The position numbers were made by a program, and so were the translations under genes. From Haliscomenobacter sp040401995 (lineage in GTDB: Bacteria > Bacteroidota > Bacteroidia > Chitinophagales > Saprospiraceae), in the NCBI GenBank assembly GCA_040401995.1, contig JBBANM010000003.1:1-64000 (forward strand): a stretch of DNA of 64,000 nucleotides, read 5' to 3'. Position 1 is the first letter of the stretch. The number at the start of each line of letters is the position of its first letter. This document shows, piece after piece, positions 1 to 8,968 of the stretch. The notes below the pieces were generated by a model, which saw nothing but the letters and a program-made list of their open reading frames with translations, searched no databases and was not told the DNA's origin.

Positions 1-196
1 GCAATGTGGCTCTACAACTCCCTGCAAATCAATACGATTATCGTCATTTTCAACGGTTTAAAACTGATTGGTTATCCCATCATGGTGGTTTTGGCTTCGA
101 TGCCGTAGAGCCACATTGCAATGTGGCTCTACAACTGCCTGCAAATCAATACGATTATCGCCATTTTTAACGGTTCAAAAATGATTGGTTACCCCG
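1..196. repeat. 78-bp direct repeat, two copies
   Basis: Positions 1-79 and 118-196 are nearly identical; both start with GCAATGTGGCTCTACAAC and differ at only a few bases. No gene is visible in 1-363 apart from a short spurious reading frame. The repeat may continue left of the window. Its origin is unknown; it resembles palindrome-bounded intergenic repeats rather than an insertion sequence. Confidence 0.85.
105..132. repeat. Perfect 28-bp palindrome of the GTAGAG...CTCTAC type
   Basis: The 14 bases GTAGAGCCACATTG are followed at once by their exact reverse complement. The palindrome lies at the junction of the two direct repeats. Its ends, GTAGAG and CTCTAC, also bound a palindrome at 28864-28889 and recur in the hairpin near 5148-5174. 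Confidence 0.85.
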
Positions 197-363
197 ATAA
201 TTTCGAAAATTACCCACCTGTAGTGTTTTTTCAAATCGAACCAACCACAATCCTCCCGAAAAAGTTCTTTTGGCTTCCCTGTTGGACTGCCCTTTCCCAT
301 TTTCCCACTATTAGTCATTGAAAAAAATGTATATCTTCACCACAAGACCAAAAACCTCAAAAC

Positions 364-2979
364 ATGGCCTTGACCCCTTTCCTCGCCTCGATCCGTCAGC
401 TTATTGCCGAAAATAAGCTAGATGGTGCAATCCAGCAACTACATACCCTGCTTGAAAACACACCCAGACTCGACGAAATACTGCAACAATCTGGCCGCAA
501 TGCCGCCCTAAAAGAACACATACGTTTGGGACTGGTGAGTTTTGAAAAAGCCACACTGACTGAGAACCAGATACGTCTGGGACTACTCGAATTGATTACC
601 GAAATTGAAAATGAAGGGGCAAAACCGGAGTTAAAAGCAGAAACTGAGCGAGCAGTTTTAATTGTCAACAGTAAAAATGTAGTCGGTGGAAATAATAACG
701 TCGGTGGCAATATGTATGTTGGCGATACTACTCATATCCACTATCACAGCGTGGGAGAAATTCCCCGCCTCCTCACTCCCCCACCCTTTGTCCCCGAAAT
801 CTTTATAGGCAGAACCGATGACCTCCAGCGCATCTACGAGCTGCTCTTTGCCCCCAATGGCAACCTGCTTTTGCTGGTAAACGGCGAAGGCGGGGTAGGC
901 AAAACCTCCATTGCCTCCAAATACTTTCATACCTACCAGGAGGAATACGCCCATGCCGCCTGGGTTTTTAAAGACAACAGCATTGCCGATGCCCTGTTGT
1001 TGCTGGCAGTTCCCTTGAGATTGAAATTTGAGGACTTTTGGGACAACACCCAGCGCCTGGAAGAGCTGCTGCAAGCCATGGCCAACCTCAAAAAGCCCTG
1101 TCTGCTCATCATTGATAACGCCAATGACATTGAAGACCTCGATGAGCATTACCTGCGCTTACGCAGTTGCAGCAATTTTCATTTGTTGTTGACTACTCGC
1201 ATCAATGAATATGAATATGCGGAAACATTCTATATCGGTGGCTTACCAGAAGACAAAGCTTTGGAACTTTTCGAAAAACTGTATCGGAAATTAGAACCCG
1301 AAGAGCTAGACCTGTTTGCCCAAATTCGTGCGGCAGTTGGGAACAATACCCTAGTGCTTGAATTGATGGCCAAAAACTTAAAGGCAGTCAATAATGATGG
1401 CCTAGAAAATAGCTATGAACTGACAGATTTACTGATAGACCTACAAAATAAAGGTCTATTGGCTTTGACCCAAAGCGAGCCAGTTAACACCCAATACCAA
1501 CCAAAAAAAAATAAACTTCGTCGTGAAAAAGCGGAAGATATCATTGCCGCAATGTATAATTTGAGCGATTTGACGCCAGAGGAGAGTAATTTACTGGCCA
1601 TCTTTTCAGTTCTACCAGCCGAAAGTATTCCCTATCTTCGTTTGAAAGAACTATTTCCTGACACTGCCAATCTCCAAAATACATTGCTCTTATTGGGTAA
1701 AAAAGGCTGGATAGAATTCAATAAAAAGGCAAAATCATTTAAATGCAGCCCAGTGGTACAGGAAGTGGTGCGGATGAAACAAGCCGATTTATTGGAAAAT
1801 TGTGCATCCTTGATCAGTGCACTTTGTACAAAGCTGGAGCGCGAAAACTTACACCATGACAACTACCAGCATTCGATGGTGTTTGTGCGCTATGCTGAGG
1901 CAATATTAAATAGCCTTAGTTATCCAAATTACGATTTGACGAGGCTGTCTAGTAATATTGGAAACTACTACACCGCTACAGGCGACTTAAGCAAAGCCAT
2001 GACTGCCTACTCAAAAATGAAGGCCATTATGACTGATTTGTACAATGCACAACCTGATAATCCAGACTTCAAAAATGGTTTGGCCATTTCATTCCAAAAA
2101 CTCGGCGTTACGCACATTGCGCTGGGAAATTTGCAACAGGCTTTGACTTTTTTTGAACATGACAACGTATTAAATGAAGAACTCTACACGGCGTATCCAC
2201 AAAATGTGGAATTCAAAAATGGATTGGCCATTTCATACACCAAACTCGGCGAAACGCACAGCACACTGGGCAATTTGCAACAGGCTTTGACTTTTTTTGA
2301 AAAACGCAATCAATTAGGAGAAGAACTCTACGCGGCGTATCCCCAAAATGTGGCATTCAAAAATGGTTTGGCCATTTCGTACGAAAAACTCGGCGAAACA
2401 CGTAGTGATCTGGGCAATTTGCAACAGGCTTTGACTTTTTTTGAAAAAATGAACCAATTATTTGAAGAACTCTACGCGACCTATCCCCAAAATGTGGCAT
2501 TCAAAAATGGTTTGGCCATTTCGTACTCTAAACTCGGCTCTTCGCACAGCGCACTGGGCAATTTGCAACGGGCTTTGAATTTTTTTGAAAAACGCAATCA
2601 ACTAGGAGAAGAACTCTACGCGGTGTATCCACAAAATGTGGCATTCAAAAATGGTTTGGCCATTTCGTACGAAAAACTCGGCGAAACGCACAACGCACTG
2701 GGCAATTTGCAATGGGCTTTGAATTTTTTTGAAAAACGGAATCAATTAGGAGAAGAACTCTACGCGGCGTATCCACAAAATGTAGACTTCAAAAATGGTT
2801 TGGCCATTTCGTATTTATTACTTGGCCAGTTTTACGAACAACAGCTGCAAAACCAGGAAAAGGCACGCGCTTATTACCTTTCTACTCGGGAGCTGCTGGA
2901 AGCATTGGTAGAGAATTTTCCTGGTTATGTAGACTTCAAAACCAATCTGGATTGGGTAACCGATAAATTGGCACAGTAA
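364..2979 (+). CDS. STAND-class NTPase (NLR-like) with N-terminal effector-associated domain and TPR repeats
   Basis: An 871-residue signal-transduction ATPase of the kind used in bacterial conflict or programmed-death systems. Residues 1-85 form a helical domain resembling effector-associated domain EAD11, an adaptor that recruits a partner effector. A Gly/Asn-rich linker with VGGN motifs follows at about 100-120. The NB-ARC-like NTPase has Walker A GEGGVGKTS at 174-182, Walker B LLIIDNAND near 246-254 and a sensor-type LLLTTR. The C-terminal third is a TPR array with a strict 48-residue period, each unit containing NGLAIS and LGNLQ. No signal peptide, so cytoplasmic. No partner effector gene lies adjacent; the protein stands alone beside a convergent gene. 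The STAND class is clear; the EAD subtype and a defence role are inferences. Confidence 0.9.
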   Translation: MALTPFLASIRQLIAENKLDGAIQQLHTLLENTPRLDEILQQSGRNAALKEHIRLGLVSFEKATLTENQIRLGLLELITEIENEGAKPELKAETERAVLIVNSKNVVGGNNNVGGNMYVGDTTHIHYHSVGEIPRLLTPPPFVPEIFIGRTDDLQRIYELLFAPNGNLLLLVNGEGGVGKTSIASKYFHTYQEEYAHAAWVFKDNSIADALLLLAVPLRLKFEDFWDNTQRLEELLQAMANLKKPCLLIIDNANDIEDLDEHYLRLRSCSNFHLLLTTRINEYEYAETFYIGGLPEDKALELFEKLYRKLEPEELDLFAQIRAAVGNNTLVLELMAKNLKAVNNDGLENSYELTDLLIDLQNKGLLALTQSEPVNTQYQPKKNKLRREKAEDIIAAMYNLSDLTPEESNLLAIFSVLPAESIPYLRLKELFPDTANLQNTLLLLGKKGWIEFNKKAKSFKCSPVVQEVVRMKQADLLENCASLISALCTKLERENLHHDNYQHSMVFVRYAEAILNSLSYPNYDLTRLSSNIGNYYTATGDLSKAMTAYSKMKAIMTDLYNAQPDNPDFKNGLAISFQKLGVTHIALGNLQQALTFFEHDNVLNEELYTAYPQNVEFKNGLAISYTKLGETHSTLGNLQQALTFFEKRNQLGEELYAAYPQNVAFKNGLAISYEKLGETRSDLGNLQQALTFFEKMNQLFEELYATYPQNVAFKNGLAISYSKLGSSHSALGNLQRALNFFEKRNQLGEELYAVYPQNVAFKNGLAISYEKLGETHNALGNLQWALNFFEKRNQLGEELYAAYPQNVDFKNGLAISYLLLGQFYEQQLQNQEKARAYYLSTRELLEALVENFPGYVDFKTNLDWVTDKLAQ
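2068..2817 (+). repeat. 144-bp tandem coding repeats in the STAND gene
   Basis: The string TTCAAAAATGG (one copy TTCAAAAATGGA) recurs at 2068, 2212, 2356, 2500, 2644 and 2788, exactly 144 bp apart. Each unit encodes one 48-residue TPR-like repeat. The similarity is at DNA level, including synonymous positions, which points to recent duplication or gene conversion. Confidence 0.95.
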
Positions 2980-2988
2980 ATCCCCCCC

Positions 2989-4284
2989 TTACGGCAACTT
3001 CAAAAAATCAACCACCGGCGCCTTATTCCTCACCGCCCGCGTAAACGACTGCCCAAAAGGCACAAAATCATCAAAAAAACCGCAATTCCGGAGAAAAAAG
3101 CTGCCCTGGTTTACCCCGGCTGAATAATCCTTGCGGAAGTTTTTCCGGGCGGTATTGTCGGCCGTATAATCGATGGTGTTGAGTTCCGTCCAGTTGCCGG
3201 TTTTATCCGCCGCCCATTGGTTGCCGTACAAGGCCATGCGGGTGGTATTGCCCGTTTCGGGTTCAAAATTCTCCAAAAACGAATACAAATCGCTCAGGTA
3301 AGTTTGGGTTTGCGGGCGTTTAAAACTGGCAATGAGTTTCCACTGGTTCAGCTCCGGGGCAAAAAAATAGGCGGTGTAGACCGTGCAATTGCCCGCTATG
3401 GGTTGGCCTTGTAATAAAAAACGGTAGGTAACGCCGGCCTTCCAGGGGAATACCCAGTAGCTTTGTCCGCCGGAGCCTTCGTTGCCAAACTCGCCGGTTT
3501 TCACCTGCTCGCCTTTTTTCAACAACACAATTTTGTGATCTTCGGGAATGGCCTTGGGGTCATCGGTTTCAAAAGGGCTCCACACCGAAAACAAGACCCG
3601 TCGCTCGGTGTCGCCATTCACCTGCATGCCAAAATAGCCCTCGCCAAAGCCATTGGCCATAAAGTAGGAGCCAATCACGTCGTTGCCAGCGGGCACGGTG
3701 ATTTCGCTGTAAAACCATTGAATGTCCGCCACTTGATCGGTATTGTAGCGCAGGTGTACCGAGGGGCCGCGGCGCCCCCAGTGAAAGTATTCGCCTTTGT
3801 TGTCTTTGACATAGCTGGCATCGGCAGTCAGGGCCGAGCCGCTCAGACCAATGCTCGACAGCATTCCAAAACTATCCCCCGTTTTGCTGATGCCTTGAAT
3901 GGCGATGGGAATGTAGCCTGCTTTAGTTACCGTCCACTCGCCCATGTAAAATTCCTTTTTGGTATTGCCGCTCAATGCTTGGATGATGCCTTTGCCCAGC
4001 ACGGTTACCTTGATGCGGTTTTGGCTATTTTGGGGATTGAGTAGCAGTGAGATTTTCAATACTCCTGGCTTGGTGACTCGGATGTACGCGGTGCAGACGG
4101 TTTGGGGGTCGTCCCAATCTTCGAGGCCGGCGTCGGTGATGGTTCCGCCGTTGGTTGTCCAGGCATTGCCGCCGATGGGGAGGAGGATTTTGTTGGGGTC
4201 GTGTCCAAGGGGCGCAGTGGTTGGATTCGACCAGGCGCTGAACGCGAAAAGGAGTGTTGCTGTTAAAAGAGTATTGAAGGTCAT
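2989..4284 (-). CDS. Secreted DUF3472/DUF5077 domain protein
   Basis: About 431 residues. The ATG at 4284 is preferred over one 15 codons upstream because it puts a hydrophobic signal peptide (TLLTATLLFAFSAWS) at the N-terminus. The first ~150 residues resemble DUF5077; the remainder, with HWGRRGPSVHLRYN and an SFFLRNCGF segment near the end, resembles DUF3472, a beta-rich family found in secreted Bacteroidota proteins. The biochemical function is unknown; such proteins are often thought to bind or process glycans. It is convergent with the STAND gene, only 9 bp apart. No sorting domain is seen at its C-terminus. Confidence 0.8.
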   Translation of the reverse strand: MTFNTLLTATLLFAFSAWSNPTTAPLGHDPNKILLPIGGNAWTTNGGTITDAGLEDWDDPQTVCTAYIRVTKPGVLKISLLLNPQNSQNRIKVTVLGKGIIQALSGNTKKEFYMGEWTVTKAGYIPIAIQGISKTGDSFGMLSSIGLSGSALTADASYVKDNKGEYFHWGRRGPSVHLRYNTDQVADIQWFYSEITVPAGNDVIGSYFMANGFGEGYFGMQVNGDTERRVLFSVWSPFETDDPKAIPEDHKIVLLKKGEQVKTGEFGNEGSGGQSYWVFPWKAGVTYRFLLQGQPIAGNCTVYTAYFFAPELNQWKLIASFKRPQTQTYLSDLYSFLENFEPETGNTTRMALYGNQWAADKTGNWTELNTIDYTADNTARKNFRKDYSAGVNQGSFFLRNCGFFDDFVPFGQSFTRAVRNKAPVVDFLKLP

Positions 4285-4355
4285 AAGGGTGTTTTTGGTA
4301 GTAAATTGGTATAAGTTTAGCCCCTTCATCTTCGATGGAAGGTTTCAAAAATATA

Positions 4356-4463
4356 GCCACAAATTGCGCAAATTTTCACAAATCAGGACACAAACTGACG
4401 TTTGTGCACCCTTCACGAACGGAGTTCGTGCTTTAATTTGTGATAATTGGTGCAATTTGTGGC
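4356..4463. repeat. Family C intergenic inverted repeat, uninterrupted copy (C1)
   Basis: A 108-bp element bounded by GCCACAAATTG and CAATTTGTGGC, with further inverted matches (TTTTCACAAAT / ATTTGTGA). The interior contains CACGAACGGAGTTCGTG, itself a hairpin. The right part recurs at 9498 and the whole at 52672-52920. Position 4433-4435 (TTA) is the unoccupied equivalent of the site filled by a B element at 52732. Confidence 0.85.
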
Positions 4464-4845
4464 AAAAAAAGTTTGTCTTATCGCCGAAGGCGAGGTGCTA
4501 ATCTTTCACAAAGATTGGTGATAAAGCTAGTTAAATTTGATTGGGTGTTAAACTTCTCTAGGGATAATGAGGTGTGTTTTTTTTTCAAATTGATCGCCGG
4601 ACAGCGCGTCAGAGACGCAGAGATATTGGATCCAAGTCAGAGACTTGGACCAGCAGCGCAAAGAGATAAAGCTAGTTAAAATCCCCAGCGTGTTAACAAA
4701 ATCCGTTAAGCTTTTTTCAATTGTTAAAAAACGAAAGTCGGCATTAAGGTTGCGTTAAAGTTGGCAAACAATCCAATATTAGGATTAAACTTGTAACGCA
4801 TTTGATCGTCCAAGCAGTTGATTCTCAATTTTTAAATCGAACGTT
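4464..4845. other. Gene-free stretch with small hairpins and a short direct repeat
   Basis: Contains the C-associated hairpin TCGCC-GAA-GGCGA (4481-4493), a perfect 8-bp stem TCCAAGTC-AGA-GACTTGGA (4631-4649) and the string GATAAAGCTAGTTAAA twice (near 4521 and 4665). The last ~150 bp should hold the promoter of the lipoprotein gene at 4846; no convincing consensus was found. Confidence 0.6.
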
Positions 4846-5088
4846 ATGAAACGACTGATTTTTGTTTTTGCCCTACTAATGCTGTTTGCTATGAGCAGCT
4901 GCATTCCTTACAACACCGGCGTGAGCGTTGGTGTTAGACCTTACTACAATGCGCGGCCTTATTCCTATGGCCCTAGACCATATGTTTATTCGCGCCCCTA
5001 TTATGTAGCGCCGCGGATCAATATTTATCCGCGTAATTATGGCGGCGGGTACCATCATTATGGCCGTGGTGGATTTCGCCGGTTTTAG
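4846..5088 (+). CDS. Small Tyr/Arg/Pro/Gly-rich lipoprotein
   Basis: An 80-residue protein. The first 19 residues are a type II signal peptide ending in MSSC, so Cys19 would be lipidated. The mature part is low complexity, rich in Tyr, Pro, Arg and Gly (for example RPYYNARPYSYGPRPY) and ends in GRGGFRRF. It is strongly basic and probably sits at the cell envelope. Similar small lipoproteins are common and uncharacterised in Bacteroidota. It stands alone, followed by hairpins that may terminate it. Confidence 0.75.
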   Translation: MKRLIFVFALLMLFAMSSCIPYNTGVSVGVRPYYNARPYSYGPRPYVYSRPYYVAPRINIYPRNYGGGYHHYGRGGFRRF

Positions 5089-5096
5089 AATTGAAC

Positions 5097-5174
5097 GATT
5101 TATCGCGTCTCTGCGGCAAAATATTTTACATTTCGTAAAATCTGACCGAGAGACGCGATTCATCCCGTCTCTAC
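5097..5174. repeat. Nested hairpins between convergent genes
   Basis: TCGCGTCTCT (about 5103) pairs with AGAGACGCGA (about 5149); inside lies ATTTTAC-ATTTC-GTAAAAT. A second fold, GAGAGACGCGATTCATCCCG followed by TCTCTAC at 5148-5174, is the same repeat type as the palindrome at 28864. It could act as a bidirectional terminator, although there is no clean T tract. Confidence 0.6.
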
Positions 5175-5177
5175 AAT

Positions 5178-6008
5178 TCAAAAAACCGCGCTTTCCGCCA
5201 GCTGCTTCCAATCTTCCAAATCTTTCCGCACACTATCCAATTTAGCAGAGATCGTACCGATCGCCACCTTGCCCAGCGGCAAACGCAGGGGTGCCTGCTC
5301 CAATTCCGTGATGTGAATAATGGCCAATGCCGCTTTGGCTGGATCGCCTTCCTGCTGTCCATCAACCTGCTTCATGCGCGCCCGAAACGCGCCAGCCGTA
5401 GCCGCATAATCGGCGATCTGGTTTTTTGCCTCCTGGAAACTACTACCGGCAAAACCAGTGCGAAATGGCCCTGGCTCTACGATCGTCACTTGAATGCCCA
5501 AACCAGCCACTTCAGCCGCTAAGGCCTCACTGAATCCTTCGAGAGCAAATTTACTGGCATTGTAAATGCCAAAACCAGGAAATGCTTTGATGCCGCCATG
5601 GGAGGAAATCTGGAGGATGTGGCCGCTGCGTTGCGCCCGAAAAATGGGTAATACCTCCTGGGTAAGCTGTAATGCGCCAAAAAAATTAGCGGCAAAAACG
5701 GCCTCAACTTCTTCGGTTGAAGCTTCTTCTCCTGCGCCGGCAAAGCCAAATCCGGCATTGTTGACCAGCACATCGATGCGACCAAAGCGGGTCAATATGG
5801 CAGCAACGGCCGTTTGAATGGCGGCGGGCTGAGTAACATCAAGCTGGATGGCCAGCGCATCATCTTTGTGGTGGTTGTTGAATACGTCTACTTGCAAGGG
5901 ATTGCGAAAGGTGCCGATCACGAAATCGCCTTTGTCGATCACAGCCTCGGCAAGTGCTTTGCCGATGCCGCTGGAGATGCCGGTTATGAACCAGATTTTT
6001 TGTGCCAT
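5178..6008 (-). CDS. Short-chain dehydrogenase/reductase (classical SDR)
   Basis: The ATG at 6008 places the Rossmann motif TGISSGIG at residues 9-16, as usual for classical SDRs; a longer in-frame start at 6119 only adds an unrelated leader. The 276-residue protein has the NNAG motif (about 83-86), a catalytic Ser in LQISSHGG (about 135) and the YNASK motif with Tyr149 and Lys153. It is an NAD(P)-dependent cytoplasmic oxidoreductase of unknown substrate; the FGIYNASKFALEGFSEAL segment is typical of the oxidoreductase/short-chain dehydrogenase group. Monocistronic, and divergent from the amine oxidase locus. Confidence 0.9.
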   Translation of the reverse strand: MAQKIWFITGISSGIGKALAEAVIDKGDFVIGTFRNPLQVDVFNNHHKDDALAIQLDVTQPAAIQTAVAAILTRFGRIDVLVNNAGFGFAGAGEEASTEEVEAVFAANFFGALQLTQEVLPIFRAQRSGHILQISSHGGIKAFPGFGIYNASKFALEGFSEALAAEVAGLGIQVTIVEPGPFRTGFAGSSFQEAKNQIADYAATAGAFRARMKQVDGQQEGDPAKAALAIIHITELEQAPLRLPLGKVAIGTISAKLDSVRKDLEDWKQLAESAVF

Positions 6009-6324
6009 GGTAAATGGTTGTTGTAGTGAATGATGGGGCAAAGATGCAGGGGAATCGGGCAATGTCGTTAGAAGGGATGCGTGGGATTTGGGTAGAATTC
6101 GGATATTTTTGAATTTCATGAAACCTAATAAGTACTAAGTCATGCTGTACTTTTTTCAGGATGGAAAGGTGAAATTTTGGTGAATTTATTTTTTGACCTG
6201 CAAGGCGCAAAACGCATGATTAGCCATTACATATTCGTTTTTTTATTTTAGAGCTTGAAATGGGATTAAATGATCTGAAGTTACAACTCAATTTTCCCGC
6301 TAATCAATTTGAATCCACTTAACG

Positions 6325-7689
6325 ATGCAAAGACGACAATTTTTAAAAGACACCATAGAAGGATTTCCCATCTTACTATTGGCGCCTACTTTACTCGCAA
6401 GTTCCTGCCACAATGATGAGGTCATCAACGATCCAAATGGGAAGACAGTTATCGTAGTTGGCGCAGGAATTTCAGGATTGATTGCGGCAAAAACACTAAA
6501 AGAAAAAGGATTTCAGGTCAGCGTTTTGGAAGCACAGGATAAAGTTGGCGGTCGCTTGCGCACCAACCGCAGTCTGGGTGTCCCCTTTGATGAAGGGGCG
6601 AGCTGGATTCACGGAATTAAGGGAAACCCGATTACTACTTTGGCGCAACAAGCCGGTATGCGCACCGCATTTACCGACGACAACAGTCGCAAATCATTTG
6701 ATATTGGCGGTGTGGTAAGAAGTGATGCTGCTTATGGCCAGGCGGAAGACGAGTTGTATGCCATTCTAGATACCCTGATGAAGAGCGGAAGCAAAACCCA
6801 AAGTTTTGAAACGGTTTTTAATCGGTTGTATACCAGCAAAACGAATGATCGACTTTGGAAATTTCTACTTTCTACCTTCGTCACTTTTGATACCGGTGAT
6901 TTAAACCGACTTTCGTCCTTGTTGTATAACTAAGGCGAAGAATTTGCTGGGGTGGAACACATAGCGACCAATGGCTACGAGACTATTCCCAATTATTTGG
7001 CACAAGGCTTAACCATACAGCTCAATCAAAGGGTTTCAAAAATTGATTATTCCACTTCCAAAGTATCTGTAACGCATAATGGCACTACCAGCGAAGCCGA
7101 TTATGTAGTCGTTACGGTTCCATTGGGTGTTTTGAAAGCCAATGTCATTCAATTTGTGCCAGCTTTGCCCGCTACAAAACAAACTGCCATTCAGCATATT
7201 GGAATGAGTTGCGTAAACAAGTTTTTGCTGACCTGGAATACTGTTTTTTGGGACGACATTCAATACATCTCTTACACCCCCGAGGCGAGAGATAAATTCA
7301 ACTATTTTGTAAATATCAAGAAATACACGCCGGGTGTAAATGCGCTGATGACCTTTGCCTATGCCGATTATGCCCGTCAAACGGAATCCATGACTGATGC
7401 CCAGGTGATCAATGAAATAATGGCGCATTTGAAGGACATGTATGGCAGCAGCATTCCCAATCCTACCAATCTCTTGCGCACCAAATGGCAAAGCAACGAA
7501 AATGCATTTGGCGCCTATTCGTACACAGCGATTGAAACCAACATGCAAAATTTTGACGACCTGGCCGAGGCGGTGAGCAATAAACTGTTTTTCGCCGGTG
7601 AACATACCCACATCGATTATTTCTCAACCGCGCATGGCGCTTATTTGAGCGGACTTAGGGAGGCGGATAAAATCATTCATTTGGGGTGA
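6325..7689 (+). pseudogene. FAD-dependent amine oxidase interrupted by one in-frame stop
   Basis: Two reading frames, 6325-6933 and 6952-7689, belong to one gene: they share a frame and are separated only by a TAA at 6931-6933, with coding sense continuing directly after it (GEEFAGVEHIATNGYE). Together they give a ~454-codon flavin monoamine oxidase-like protein: a twin-arginine, lipoprotein-like signal (RRQFLK ... LLASSC), the FAD site VVGAGISGLIAA (about 43-54), GGRLRT, and the C-terminal FAD motif FFAGEHTH. The rest looks intact, so the lesion is recent, a strain variant, or a sequencing error. The protein would have been exported and oxidised an amine or polyamine. Confidence 0.85.
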
Positions 7690-7813
7690 TGGAAGGCGAT
7701 ACGCTCCTATTTTCAACTTTTACAAGTCCTTTACATCCTTTTACAAAGAATAATAGGCATCGGGGCTACCCTTCTGTATCTTTATCGTATTATTTCACCT
7801 ATCAACTAAAATC

Positions 7814-8893
7814 ATGAACAGCTATAATTTTATGCTTTTGTTCTTTTTGCAGGTTTTTGTGTTCAATAACCCGGTGTCGAAAAATAACCAGACAGCAGCG
7901 GATTTGTTAGATCTTAAACTCGCCAACTCCCGCAAAGAGACCTCGGAAAAAACACCGGCGGTGGCCGCTAACATCGTTTTCCAATCTGCTGACGGCGGAC
8001 AAACCTGGAAGGACATCAGCGCTGGGTTACCCATTGGATTGGAGGCTCAAGATTTTTTTGCTGGCGATAACGAACTCTATATTGGTGCTGCAAACGGCAT
8101 TTACCATAGCAATAAGGCTGCTTCCGTACTGGTATGGGAAAAAGAGAGAGCCCTTGACAAGCGTTTAGCTTCTTTTTTCCCTAGCCAAGCAGGGTTATTT
8201 GCCCACAATATCGAAGAGCGTATTGTTTCTGTTTTTCCCAGCCGGGCAGGGTTATTTGCCCGCACTTCAGAGGGTCGTTTTTTTCAAAAAATTAACGGCA
8301 CGGGTATTTGGTCTCCTGTCTACTCCAACTTTGAGGACAAATCAGGGGAAACCATTCTTGAAGCGCAAGACGGAAAGGTTTTCATTGGCAGTCGCAACGG
8401 TATCTTCAAATCTGCCGATCAAGGAAAAACCTGGAAACAAGTCGTTGGCAACGGCTGGGCGATGAAAATTGTGGAATCAGCTGGCGTGCTCCTGAGTACG
8501 TACGAGCATGGCATATTGCGCTCAACCGACGGTGGAGAACACTGGGATGTGGTGATTTCTGAAGGCGGCGTGGGCATCGACGTGGAGCGCATTGACGGCG
8601 GTTTTGCCGCAATTACCTACAATACTAAGTCGGAGACCAGAAGAGTGCGTATTTCTTCCGATGGCGGCAAAACCTGGAATTCCATTGATGCGGGTCTTCC
8701 TCCTCATGATTTGATCGCCTCTATCAAACAAGTGGGTGAGTATTTCTTTTGTGGGCACCCTGACGGCATTTACCGTTCTTCCGATAAGGGTAAAACCTGG
8801 AAACTGCTGTTTCCCGCCATCGATAAAAAGGTATTCAACTTGTCGGTTTCTGGGAAGGTAATTTATGCTGTGCCAAGAAATGGCGGGTGTTAG
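7814..8893 (+). CDS. Secreted BNR/Asp-box repeat protein (sialidase-like propeller)
   Basis: A 359-residue protein with an N-terminal hydrophobic signal. It carries repeated Asp-box motifs of the form S-x-D-x-G-x-T-W: SADGGQTW, SADQGKTW, STDGGEHW, SSDGGKTW and SSDKGKTW. These are beta-propeller turns seen in sialidases, photosystem-assembly-like and WD40/YVTN-type proteins. Catalytic sialidase residues are not evident, so a binding or structural role is more likely. An internal segment is duplicated: FPSQAGLFA followed ~19 residues later by FPSRAGLFA. No sorting domain is seen. Monocistronic. Confidence 0.8.
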   Translation: MNSYNFMLLFFLQVFVFNNPVSKNNQTAADLLDLKLANSRKETSEKTPAVAANIVFQSADGGQTWKDISAGLPIGLEAQDFFAGDNELYIGAANGIYHSNKAASVLVWEKERALDKRLASFFPSQAGLFAHNIEERIVSVFPSRAGLFARTSEGRFFQKINGTGIWSPVYSNFEDKSGETILEAQDGKVFIGSRNGIFKSADQGKTWKQVVGNGWAMKIVESAGVLLSTYEHGILRSTDGGEHWDVVISEGGVGIDVERIDGGFAAITYNTKSETRRVRISSDGGKTWNSIDAGLPPHDLIASIKQVGEYFFCGHPDGIYRSSDKGKTWKLLFPAIDKKVFNLSVSGKVIYAVPRNGGC

Positions 8894-8968
8894 AAAATGT
8901 TGAATTGATGAGATAGCAGGTTTTCGTACCCGCTGCTGCACAGCGCAACAAGAAAAAAGGCTATTAAC

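Noticed and set aside
1..196. CRISPR array start
   Set aside because: Only two long imperfect direct repeats joined by a palindrome, with no spacer periodicity and no cas genes.
3217..4044. Long frames opposite the DUF3472 gene
   Set aside because: They lie antisense to a gene with clear family motifs and show no motif of their own; shadows of codon bias.
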